Source: Sphingobacterium thalpophilum (GTDB lineage Bacteria; Bacteroidota; Bacteroidia; Sphingobacteriales; Sphingobacteriaceae). From it: a DNA stretch of 64,000 nt. Below, one piece after another: positions 28,314 to 36,748 of this stretch. Positions within the stretch are counted from its first letter, which is position 1. Each line of letters opens with the position of its first letter. A program made the translations under genes and the position numbers. The stretch is taken from the NCBI RefSeq assembly GCF_901482695.1, contig NZ_LR590484.1:2356001-2420000 (forward strand), in the 5' to 3' direction. The notes beneath the pieces are model-generated. The model had not been told where the DNA came from. It searched no databases and saw only the letters and a program-made list of their open reading frames with translations.

Positions 28314-31061
28314 ATGAAACGGAAAGTACTACAGTATATTATTGTAATGCTATGTACGGTCATCAGCCAAATTACACAGGCTAAGGTCGTTGTGTACGAT
28401 TTGCGTACAGAACAGCTGCGAAATCCACAGGGAATAGACGTGGCTATGCCTGCATTGAGCTGGAAGCTTCGTGCAGATGAACGTGCTGTGGTACAGGAGG
28501 CCTATCATATCCTAGTCGCTTCTTCTGAAGAGAAACTCCGCCAAAATATCGGTGATTTGTGGGATTCGGGGCGACAGATTTCCAGCAATTCCATCAATAT
28601 CATGTATCGGGGGAAGATGTTGCAGAGTGTGGATAAGGTCTTTTGGAAGGTGCGGGTATATACCAATAAGGGGGAAACGGAGTGGTCTGAAGCCGTTTAT
28701 TGGACGATGGGGTTATTGCATTACAAGGACTGGGTAGGACGTTGGATAGGTTTTGATCGTTATTTCCCTTCTGATAGCGAGCCCGAAGGGAAATTGGCTG
28801 CACGCTATTTTAGAAAAGAATTCAACACTAAGGGGAAAGTAAAAGCTGCGACTGCCTATATCATGGGCTTAGGTCTATACGAGCTATATATCAATGGTGA
28901 GAAGATCGGTAATCAAGTGTTGGCGCCGGTACCGACAGATTACAGTAAAAATATAAAATACAACGTTCTGGATGTGACCGAAGCCTTTTCACAGACCCGA
29001 CAGCATACTGTCGGCGTTGTCTTGGGGAACGGGCGTTTTTACGCCATGCGCCAAGCTAAGCCTTATAAGATCAAAACCTTTGGTTTTCCTAAGCTGCTGA
29101 TGCAGATTTTGATTACTTACGACGACGGAACTTCCGAAATTATCAAAACTGATAATTCCTGGAAGGGGACTACGGAAGGCCCTATTTTGTCAAATAATGA
29201 GTACGATGGAGAGAGCTATGATGCACGGAAAGAACTTGTTGGATGGTCAAACGTCGGATTCGATGACAGTAAATGGCTGCAAGCGGACTATGTCCAGGAA
29301 CCGGGAGGTAATTATGAAGCGCAGATCGGCGGCTTGATGAAGGTGATGCGGGATATCCGCCCTGTTTCTATTGTCGAACGCCCCGGGGGAAGTTATATCA
29401 TCGACTTTGGTCAGAACTTTTCGGGCTGGATGAAGCTCAAAGTCCATGGAAAACGAGGAACGGTAATCGGGCTTCGCTTTGCTGAATCATTGACAGCGAC
29501 TGGCGAACTGTTTACCACAAACTTGCGCGACGCCAAAGCCGCAGATCAGTATGTATTGAAGGGGGGCACGATGGAAGAATGGGAGCCTAGGTTTACCTAC
29601 CATGGGTTCCGCTTTGTGGAGGTGATCGGTTATCCCGGAAAGCCTAACCTGGAGAACTTCATTGGCCGGCTCGTTTACGATGACTTGACCGATGTGGGGA
29701 CTTTTACCTCGTCCAGTACACTTTTAAACCAGATTTATCAAAACGCCTGGTGGGGTATCGCCTCTAATTATAAAGGAATACCCATTGACTGCCCGCAACG
29801 TAATGAGCGCCAGCCTTGGCTAGGTGACAGGCCCGTCAGCGCGTATGGCGAAAATTTTCTTTTTGATAATGCGAATTTTTACCGTAAATGGCTCGATGAC
29901 ATTCGGTTATCACAGAAAGAAGATGGTGCCATCCCAGATGTGGCGCCTGCTTTCTGGAAATATTATAGCGACAATATCAGTTGGCCGGGTACGTATATCC
30001 TAATCTCTGGCATGCTCTATCAGCAAACGGGCGACTTTAGGATACTTGAAAAACATTATCCGGCCATGAAAAAGTGGATGGACTACATGCAATCGCGCTA
30101 TAGCAATGAAGCTGGGATCATCACAAAGGATAGTTATGGTGACTGGTGCTTTCCACCGGCCAGCATCGAAGCAGGACGGGGAAAAATAGCCGACAAGAAA
30201 TATCCCAGTGCCTTGATCTCTACGGCTTACTATTATCATCTATTGCAGGTCATGGCAGGATTCAGTGATGTGCTGGGAAAAGAGGCTGATCAATCGGATT
30301 TTTTGAACCGGGCGGGCGCTTTACGCAAGAGTTTCAATAGCACTTTCTATCATGTCTCCGGCTTCTATGGTAACAATACGTTAACAGACAACATTTTAGC
30401 TATGCAATTCGGGTTAGTGGAGGATCAGCATAAAGAAACCTTAAAGCAGCGGATTCTGACTATCATAGAAACAGAAAATGCGGGTCATTTAAGTACGGGG
30501 GTTATTGGCACCCAATGGATCATGCGTACGCTGACGACGATGGGGCGGGCAGATCTGGCTTATCGAATCGCGACGAACAAGACATATCCTTCGTGGGGGT
30601 ATATGGTCGAAAATGGTGCAACAACAATCTGGGAGCTGTGGAACGGGAATACTGCACATCCCAAAATGAATTCCCAGAACCACGTAATGATGCTGGGTGA
30701 TTTATTGGTATGGCTATATGAGGACTTAGCAGGTATCAAATCTGAGGCAAATGCCTTTCAAAAAGTCCGTATGCAACCGCAGTTCCTGTCTGGCGCAACA
30801 GCGGTAAATGCGAGTTACATCGGTGCTTTCGGCCCGATAGAATCGAGCTGGACCAAACATGGGGATGTATTACAATGGAAGGTTTCGATTCCAGCCAACA
30901 CGACAGCTGAATTATATCTCCCCGCCAAAGATCTATTGGATGTTTTTGAGAGCGGGACTCCCTTACAGGCAAGTAAAGATATACAGAAGTCGGAGACCCT
31001 GGCGGCGGGGAGCAAAGTAACAGTAGGATCAGGAATCTATTATTTTAAAATCAACTTATAG
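28314..31061 (+). CDS. GH78 alpha-L-rhamnosidase (first)
   Basis: A 915-residue secreted inverting alpha-L-rhamnosidase. The order of domains is the fibronectin-like N domain (LRNPQGIDVAMPALSWKL), the Bac_rhamnosid_N sandwich (YIMGLGLYELYINGEKIG), the concanavalin-like domain (IIDFGQNFSGWMKLKV), the (alpha/alpha)6 barrel and the C-terminal sandwich. Catalytic motifs are DCPQRNERQPWLGD (D492 to E498) and the base E774 in TTIWELWNG. The signal peptide is ~23 residues. Rhamnose is the backbone sugar of rhamnogalacturonan I and a side-chain sugar of II, which fits the locus. Two more GH78 genes (36749-39523 and 61959 to the end) suggest separate linkages are handled by each. Confidence 0.93.
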   Translation: MKRKVLQYIIVMLCTVISQITQAKVVVYDLRTEQLRNPQGIDVAMPALSWKLRADERAVVQEAYHILVASSEEKLRQNIGDLWDSGRQISSNSINIMYRGKMLQSVDKVFWKVRVYTNKGETEWSEAVYWTMGLLHYKDWVGRWIGFDRYFPSDSEPEGKLAARYFRKEFNTKGKVKAATAYIMGLGLYELYINGEKIGNQVLAPVPTDYSKNIKYNVLDVTEAFSQTRQHTVGVVLGNGRFYAMRQAKPYKIKTFGFPKLLMQILITYDDGTSEIIKTDNSWKGTTEGPILSNNEYDGESYDARKELVGWSNVGFDDSKWLQADYVQEPGGNYEAQIGGLMKVMRDIRPVSIVERPGGSYIIDFGQNFSGWMKLKVHGKRGTVIGLRFAESLTATGELFTTNLRDAKAADQYVLKGGTMEEWEPRFTYHGFRFVEVIGYPGKPNLENFIGRLVYDDLTDVGTFTSSSTLLNQIYQNAWWGIASNYKGIPIDCPQRNERQPWLGDRPVSAYGENFLFDNANFYRKWLDDIRLSQKEDGAIPDVAPAFWKYYSDNISWPGTYILISGMLYQQTGDFRILEKHYPAMKKWMDYMQSRYSNEAGIITKDSYGDWCFPPASIEAGRGKIADKKYPSALISTAYYYHLLQVMAGFSDVLGKEADQSDFLNRAGALRKSFNSTFYHVSGFYGNNTLTDNILAMQFGLVEDQHKETLKQRILTIIETENAGHLSTGVIGTQWIMRTLTTMGRADLAYRIATNKTYPSWGYMVENGATTIWELWNGNTAHPKMNSQNHVMMLGDLLVWLYEDLAGIKSEANAFQKVRMQPQFLSGATAVNASYIGAFGPIESSWTKHGDVLQWKVSIPANTTAELYLPAKDLLDVFESGTPLQASKDIQKSETLAAGSKVTVGSGIYYFKINL

Positions 31062-31065
31062 TACT

Positions 31066-31722
31066 ATGAAAATCGCTGCAATTTACCTATTCTGCTGCAT
31101 GTTTTCCGGCTACTTATTGCTATCAGAGCATGTGGCCGCACAGTCAAATACCAACGAACGAGATAAGGCCATGCAATGGGCTGCGGAGCTTAAACTTGGT
31201 AACAGCCAAAAACAACAACGTGTAGCTGACTATATTTTTTATCATCTTGTTGCGGTGAAAGATTGGCATAACAATCATCCGGCGAGTACGGTTCCGGCTG
31301 GTATTAACCCATATACCGGTAATAAACTCAGTGAACTGGATCGTTCGATTATTGCTGACTCGGCTCAGCCAGATTCGATCCATCAAAATCTGATGAACGG
31401 ATTGCGAAAGGAACTGGATGATAAGCAGGTGGCCCAAATATTGGATCGATATACCATAGGTAAAGTGGATTTTACATTAAAAGGGTATCGGGCGATTGTG
31501 CCTGATCTGACTGTTGCGGAGGAGCAGACCATTCGTAAGCATTTGGAGGAAGCACGCGAAAAGGCGATTGATTACAAGAGCATGAAGCAGATTTCGGCAA
31601 TATTCGAGATCTATAAAAACAAGTGCGAAGCTTATTTAAATGCAAACGGCAGAAACTGGCGGCAGCTGTTTAAAGATTATGTAACGAAAGTAAAAGCTGA
31701 AAAAGAAAATAAATCGAAATAA
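31066..31722 (+). CDS. DUF3826 secreted protein (second copy)
   Basis: A 218-residue exported protein (signal peptide to ~VAA-QSN) of the same DUF3826 family as 7220-7837. Family resemblance is seen in the helical pattern around AMQWAAELKLGNSQKQQRVADYI, the VAEEQTIRKHLEEAREKA segment and the closing IYKNKCEAYLNANG. Overall identity to the first copy looks low, so the pair is diverged rather than recently duplicated. A basic, lysine-rich tail ends the protein. It starts 4 bp after the GH78 stop. Its role is unknown; two copies in one pectin locus point to a real function in the process. Confidence 0.75.
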   Translation: MKIAAIYLFCCMFSGYLLLSEHVAAQSNTNERDKAMQWAAELKLGNSQKQQRVADYIFYHLVAVKDWHNNHPASTVPAGINPYTGNKLSELDRSIIADSAQPDSIHQNLMNGLRKELDDKQVAQILDRYTIGKVDFTLKGYRAIVPDLTVAEEQTIRKHLEEAREKAIDYKSMKQISAIFEIYKNKCEAYLNANGRNWRQLFKDYVTKVKAEKENKSK

Positions 31723-31781
31723 AAGACACCGGACACGGTCAGGGGAGCAAAGCTTGTCGCCATACAATTAATATAAAGGCA

Positions 31782-32930
31782 ATGAAAACGACGATAAAAC
31801 TATTGACATTAATACTGCTTTTGTGCTCGTGGAGGGCTTATGGGCAGAATCCGACCTTGAAGGTCTGGCAGAAGGGCATTAAAATAGATGAGTTTATTTA
31901 TGAGAAGGCCCCTTTTCCGTCTTGCCATTCGGCAACCATGGCTGAGACGGACCGGGGCTTGGTATATGCATTCTTTGGCGGAACAAAAGAGCGGCATCCC
32001 GATGTGGAAATTTATGTCTGCCGCAACGAAGGGGGGCAATGGACGGCACCTGAATCGGTAGCCAATGGCATCCAACCGGACGGAAAACATTTGCCTACCT
32101 GGAACCCTGTGCTCTATCAGGTGCCCAATGGAGATCTGTTGTTGTTTTATAAGGTTGGGCCAAAGCCATCTGAATGGTGGGGTATGATCAAGCGCTCTGC
32201 AGATGGCGGGAAAAGCTGGTCTGCTGCCGAGCGTTTGCCCGAAGGATTTATTGGTCCGGTGAAGAACAAACCTATCCTGTTGCAAAATGGCAACCTGATC
32301 TCACCTTCCAGTACCGAAGGCAATGGCTGGAATATCCATTTTGAAGTCAGTACTGATTTTGGTAAAACCTGGCGAAAGATCGGTCCAGTGCCACGAGGTG
32401 TGGATAATTTAGATGCCATACAACCGAGTCTCTTAGATCATGGCAACGGCAAACTGCAGCTTTTGGCTCGTACACGTAACCGGGCCATAGCCACTGCATG
32501 GTCCTCCGATTGGGGTGAACATTGGACCCCCCTGGAAAAAACGGCCTTGCCCAATAATAATTCGGGTACCGATGCCCTTACATTAAAAGACGGTACGCAT
32601 GTACTAGTATACAACCATGTTCTTCCGGAAGGCAATTTGGCAAAGGGTGCGCGTACGCCACTTCATGTCTCCTTTTCCAAAGATGGTAAAAATTGGTCAG
32701 CAGCGCTTATCTTGGAAGATTCGCCGATCAGCCAGTATTCTTACCCCGCTGTCATCCAAACCAAGGACGGCATGCTCCATTTTGGTTACACCTGGCGGCG
32801 GAAAAAGATGAAACATGTTGTCGTCGATCCGAAAAAAGTAAAAACAACAGCTATCCAGAACGGCCAATGGCCGCAACGAAAAGGGTATGAAAAACCAGAT
32901 GCGACTAAATATGTTAAAGAAGAAGATTAG
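31782..32930 (+). CDS. BNR/Asp-box six-bladed propeller, sialidase-like exoenzyme
   Basis: A 382-residue secreted sialidase-fold protein (signal peptide to ~AYG-QNP). At least four Asp-box-like turns are visible (SADGGKSWS, STDFGKTWR, SSDWGEHWT, SKDGKNWS), plus an N-terminal FPSCHSATMAET strand and a YAFFGGTKERHPDVEIYV blade. It belongs to the BNR_2 group that genome annotations label exo-alpha-sialidase. True sialidases use an arginine triad to bind the carboxylate of sialic acid; several Arg residues are present but I cannot confirm a triad. In a pectin locus, likelier substrates are KDO, DHA or uronic acids. The gene overlaps the next one by 20 nt. Confidence 0.7.
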   Translation: MKTTIKLLTLILLLCSWRAYGQNPTLKVWQKGIKIDEFIYEKAPFPSCHSATMAETDRGLVYAFFGGTKERHPDVEIYVCRNEGGQWTAPESVANGIQPDGKHLPTWNPVLYQVPNGDLLLFYKVGPKPSEWWGMIKRSADGGKSWSAAERLPEGFIGPVKNKPILLQNGNLISPSSTEGNGWNIHFEVSTDFGKTWRKIGPVPRGVDNLDAIQPSLLDHGNGKLQLLARTRNRAIATAWSSDWGEHWTPLEKTALPNNNSGTDALTLKDGTHVLVYNHVLPEGNLAKGARTPLHVSFSKDGKNWSAALILEDSPISQYSYPAVIQTKDGMLHFGYTWRRKKMKHVVVDPKKVKTTAIQNGQWPQRKGYEKPDATKYVKEED

Positions 32931-34320
32931 TATAATCTATGGGCTATTCCTCATGCTGGCCTGTTCCTTTAGTAAGGGACAGCAAGCACCTTTAGATTAT
33001 GAAAATAATTTCAGACAACCTCTAGAAAGGGTACTTATTTCTCTGGAAGAACGCTTTCAAATCGATATTAAATATAGCTCAGATCTCGTGAAAGACCGTT
33101 GGGTGGATTTTGCCCCCTGGAAAATCAGAGCAGATCTGGCAGCAACCGAAGTCAACCTGCTTTATCCCCTGGGACTAAAACTCCAGCAGGACAAGCCGGG
33201 AATATTTAAGCTGAAAGTTTATGAATACCATCGCTGGAAACCACAAGAGGGGTGGGATTTTTTGGATATGCTTGCTAAAAAGTATAATGACCAAGCCAGC
33301 TGGGAAAGACGGAGGGCGGAGCTTAGAGAAGGCATCCGAAAAGCCATGTACTGGGATAGACTACAGCAGATTAAAGTGCCAGCAATCCAATTGCAGCCGG
33401 CTCGCCAGTATAAGGATTATCAAATTCAGAACTTTTCCCTGGAAATTATCCCCGGAGTCTATGTCAATGGTAGTATTTATGCGCCACGCAAGCAGAACGG
33501 AAAAATTCCCGTTGTTCTTTCACCAGATGGTCATTGGGCCGGGCATCGGTATCGCCCCGATGCGCAAAAGCGGTTTATTACTTTGGCACGGATGGGCTGT
33601 ATGGCTGTAAGCTACGATCTGTTTGCCTGGGGAGAGTCTTTGTTGCAATTTTCTTCCCAGGATCATCGCAGCAGTATCGCCATGTTGATGCAGACCTGGG
33701 GTGCTGAACGGATCTTGGATTACGTAATGAGCTTGCCGCAGGTAGACCGGTCACGTATTGGTATAAGTGGGGGGTCCGGTGGTGGAAGTCACAGTATTCT
33801 GATGTCTGCATTGGATGACCGTATCACATTGGTTGCGCCAGTGGTGTCGATGTCTTCGTATTTTTTCGGAGGATGTCCCTGTGAGAGCGGACTGCCAATA
33901 CACTTTGTCGGCGGCGGAACCAACAACGTTGAACTCGCAGCTATTGCAGCTCCCCAGCCTCTGCTAATTATCTCTGATGGTCAGGACTGGACACAGGAAA
34001 CGAGCCGGCATGATTTTCCATACTTGCAAAAAATATACGCATACTATGGCAAACCCACAATGGTTAAGCATGTACATTTTCCACAGGAAGGTCACGATTT
34101 TGGAGTCAATAAAAGGCAGGCATTATATCAATTTATCATTGAACATTTTCAGCTCAACGCAGCCCAGTTAGCAGATGTGATCGCAGAGAAGGATATACAG
34201 ATTGAGTCTGAACATCTGCTTTACAGCTTTGGTGCAAAAGGTGAAAAACTTCCAACAACTGCCGTTCGTGGTATTGATGAGCTTAGAAAGCTATTAAACA
34301 CTTATCAAATTGAGCTATGA
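32911..34320 (+). CDS. Alpha/beta-hydrolase esterase (acetyl xylan esterase type) with N-terminal STN-like domain
   Basis: A secreted esterase of about 469 residues. The first third (residues ~28-100; PLERVLISLEERFQIDIKY and TEVNLLYPLGLKL) resembles the STN domain of secretins and TonB receptors. The rest is an alpha/beta-hydrolase with nucleophile S286 in GISGGSGGG, D356 in ISDGQDW and H395 in EGHDFG. Proteins of this type deacetylate plant polysaccharides or their fragments. Three in-frame ATGs occur (32887, 32899, 32911); the last gives the best signal peptide (MLKKKISIIYGLF) and the smallest overlap with the upstream gene. Its TGA overlaps the next ATG. Confidence 0.75.
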   Translation: MLKKKISIIYGLFLMLACSFSKGQQAPLDYENNFRQPLERVLISLEERFQIDIKYSSDLVKDRWVDFAPWKIRADLAATEVNLLYPLGLKLQQDKPGIFKLKVYEYHRWKPQEGWDFLDMLAKKYNDQASWERRRAELREGIRKAMYWDRLQQIKVPAIQLQPARQYKDYQIQNFSLEIIPGVYVNGSIYAPRKQNGKIPVVLSPDGHWAGHRYRPDAQKRFITLARMGCMAVSYDLFAWGESLLQFSSQDHRSSIAMLMQTWGAERILDYVMSLPQVDRSRIGISGGSGGGSHSILMSALDDRITLVAPVVSMSSYFFGGCPCESGLPIHFVGGGTNNVELAAIAAPQPLLIISDGQDWTQETSRHDFPYLQKIYAYYGKPTMVKHVHFPQEGHDFGVNKRQALYQFIIEHFQLNAAQLADVIAEKDIQIESEHLLYSFGAKGEKLPTTAVRGIDELRKLLNTYQIEL

Positions 34321-35198
34321 TGGACCGCAAAAAATTTATCCTTGACTCCTTGGCTTTGAGTAGCTTGTTCCTATTGCCAAGTTTTGCATTAGACAGGAGC
34401 AATAATCCGCGATACCGAGTCGCTGTTATTGACTTGATGTTGCTGAAACGGCAGAAGCTGAGCGCAGTTGCTCTGGCTGGGGAAATAGGTGCGGATGGAC
34501 TGGAAGTGGACATGGGCGGTTTGGGGAATAGGCCCACCTTTGACAATAAGTTTGTGGATGGCCAATTTCTTTCATCCTATCTCGCGGCTCTTTCTGAGGC
34601 AAAATTGTCGATTTGTAGTCTGGCGATGACAGGTTTTTATGCGCAGTCATTAGCCGGTCGGGACAATTACCTACTACCCGTTCAGGACTGTTTTGAAACA
34701 ATGAAAAAATTAAAGGTAGGTATTGCTTTCCTTCCACTTGGTATACAATGTGACCTCGAGAAGTATCCAGCGTTGTGGCCGGCTCTTGTCGAACGTCTGA
34801 AGGTCATCGGACAGCTTGCCCAACAATATAAAGTAACGGTAGCGATAGAAACTGCTTTGTCAGCAAGCGAGGAAAAGAGATTTCTACAAGAAATCGGACT
34901 GCCCTCTATAAAAAGCAGTTTCAATTTTTCCAACGCCCTAAAGAATGGACGGAATCTGATTCAGGAGCTTGAAATATTAGGCAAAGATTATATTGCGCAA
35001 ATCCATTGTACAGATGAGGATGGTCTCTGGTTACAGGAAAATAAACGTTTGGACTTATATGCCGTAAAACGCTGTCTGGATCAGATGGGCTGGAGGGGAT
35101 GGCTAATCATAGAACGATCCCGCCGTCCGGAATATATTCGTGACGTTAAGATGAACTATAGGACGAATACCAAATTCGTGAAGGAGGTATTTCAATGA
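34317..35198 (+). CDS. Exported sugar phosphate isomerase/epimerase-like TIM barrel
   Basis: A 293-residue xylose-isomerase-like TIM barrel (AP endonuclease 2 superfamily) with a hydrophobic N-terminus (KKFILDSLALSSLFLLPSF) that looks like a signal peptide, so it is probably periplasmic. Metal-binding candidates of the family are present: Glu in VAIETAL, His/Asp in AQIHCTDEDG and Glu in WLIIERSRR. Enzymes of this fold isomerise or epimerise free sugars, or act as sugar acid dehydratases. Periplasmic members often occur in PULs without known activity. Both ends overlap neighbours (ATGA junctions), so it is made together with the esterase and GH28. A substrate such as a released rare pectin sugar is inferred only. 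Confidence 0.75.
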   Translation: MMDRKKFILDSLALSSLFLLPSFALDRSNNPRYRVAVIDLMLLKRQKLSAVALAGEIGADGLEVDMGGLGNRPTFDNKFVDGQFLSSYLAALSEAKLSICSLAMTGFYAQSLAGRDNYLLPVQDCFETMKKLKVGIAFLPLGIQCDLEKYPALWPALVERLKVIGQLAQQYKVTVAIETALSASEEKRFLQEIGLPSIKSSFNFSNALKNGRNLIQELEILGKDYIAQIHCTDEDGLWLQENKRLDLYAVKRCLDQMGWRGWLIIERSRRPEYIRDVKMNYRTNTKFVKEVFQ

Positions 35199-36667
35199 CA
35201 TTTTTCCGGACAATCATAGCGCTATTCATCGGAATGACCGGACTGCTCAGTTCCTGTAATATGCAACGTCAGACTGCGCTATCAGCGCTTCCAACGCTGG
35301 ATATGGTGGGGGTGAAGTATATGCCTGAAACCATCGCACCGGTGTATTCCCCATATTTTAAGGCTGATTTTCAACGACCAGTTTTCCCTGCACGGACCAT
35401 CACTGTTATCGACAACAAGACAGACCTGCAAAAAAGTCTGGATTCCCTCGGAAAAGCTGGGGGCGGCAGACTGGTGATTAGAAAAGGACATTATAAAACA
35501 GGACGACTTTCTTTGCAGTCCAACACCGAATTGCATTTGGAGGAAGGGGCGACTGTTGAATTTGAAAGTGATATTCGGGACTTTTTGCCTGTCGTATTCA
35601 CAAGGAGTGAAGGCGTGGAACTTTATTCCCTCGGCGCCTGTATCTACGCTAACGGCGCTACCAATATTGCGATTACGGGAAAAGGAACACTTCTCGGCCC
35701 GGCCGAGGGAAGTATCCGCAAAAAAACGATGACACATGACGTGATTGAAAAGGTCGTTGCGGCGGATGTGCCGGTCGAAAAGCGTATTTATGACGGCAAA
35801 ACGACAGATTTTATATTTCCTCCTGCCTTGATTGCACCTATTAATTGCAAAAACGTCTTTATTGAAGGCCTGAGCCTCAGGCGCTCAGCATTTTGGAATA
35901 TCGTACCAACTTATTGTGAGAATGTAGTCATCCGAGGAGTACATGTCGAGTCTAAGGGAATCCTCCGTGGCGATGGGATAGACATCGAATCGTCACAACG
36001 GGTATTGGTTGAATACTGCACCCTGGAAACGGGAGATGACTGTATTGCCTTAAAGGCGGGTAGAGGCTATGATGGACTGCGGGTCAACCGGCCTACCAAA
36101 CATGTTGTCGTCCGGCATTGCCTGACAAAAACGGGGCATGGTGGGCTGACCATAGGTAGCGAAACAGCGGGGCTGATACAGCAGATATATGTGCACGATT
36201 GCATCTTCGCGGGTACAGATGTCGGAATCCGTTTTAAAACACGGCGTCCACGAGGGGGCGGGGGGCATGATATGCTCTTTTCTAATATTCGGATGAATGT
36301 TAATTTTTCGGCCCTGCGCTGGGATATGCTGGGCCAAGCCCAACATGTGGGGAAAGAAGCTGACCGGACGTTTAAAGTAGCCGTGAATCCGTTGACGCCA
36401 CGGTTCTCAAAAATCAAAATGGAACGGATTGCGATTGAGAGAGCTTCTGATTGCATCAATATTGAAGGTATACCCGAATCACCGTTGACCGGGGTTGAGC
36501 TGACGGGGATTGACGCTCGGGGAAGCCGCTTCCTGAGGGCAAAGGATGCAAAAGACATCCGCATTCAGGACAGCCGTTTTATTTGTGCGGATGTACGGGT
36601 AGATAGTACAGCTTTACAGGGATTTAAAATGAAGAAGGTCTATCTATCCACTAAAGGATTAAATTGA
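35195..36667 (+). CDS. GH28 polygalacturonase-type lipoprotein
   Basis: A 490-residue lipoprotein (lipobox LLSSC, C21) with a complete GH28 beta-helix. The four active-site blocks are visible: GDGIDI (D260 and D263, the variant of NTDG), GDDCIALK (D281, D282), GHGGLTIGSE (H315) and GIRFKT (R346, K348). GH28 enzymes are inverting hydrolases of galacturonic acid linkages; this group includes exo-acting and rhamnogalacturonan-directed forms. A leading LRKGHYKTGRL-like region and TELHLEEGATVEF make the N-terminal cap. It is coupled to the upstream isomerase by a 4-nt overlap. An 81-bp gap follows, with no obvious promoter. Confidence 0.92.
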   Translation: MTFFRTIIALFIGMTGLLSSCNMQRQTALSALPTLDMVGVKYMPETIAPVYSPYFKADFQRPVFPARTITVIDNKTDLQKSLDSLGKAGGGRLVIRKGHYKTGRLSLQSNTELHLEEGATVEFESDIRDFLPVVFTRSEGVELYSLGACIYANGATNIAITGKGTLLGPAEGSIRKKTMTHDVIEKVVAADVPVEKRIYDGKTTDFIFPPALIAPINCKNVFIEGLSLRRSAFWNIVPTYCENVVIRGVHVESKGILRGDGIDIESSQRVLVEYCTLETGDDCIALKAGRGYDGLRVNRPTKHVVVRHCLTKTGHGGLTIGSETAGLIQQIYVHDCIFAGTDVGIRFKTRRPRGGGGHDMLFSNIRMNVNFSALRWDMLGQAQHVGKEADRTFKVAVNPLTPRFSKIKMERIAIERASDCINIEGIPESPLTGVELTGIDARGSRFLRAKDAKDIRIQDSRFICADVRVDSTALQGFKMKKVYLSTKGLN

Positions 36668-36748
36668 TAGAACGATCGCAACGAAAAGGTAAAATAGAGT
36701 TACGGATATAAACAGAAGTAATCATTAATTAAGAAGATACAGGGCATA

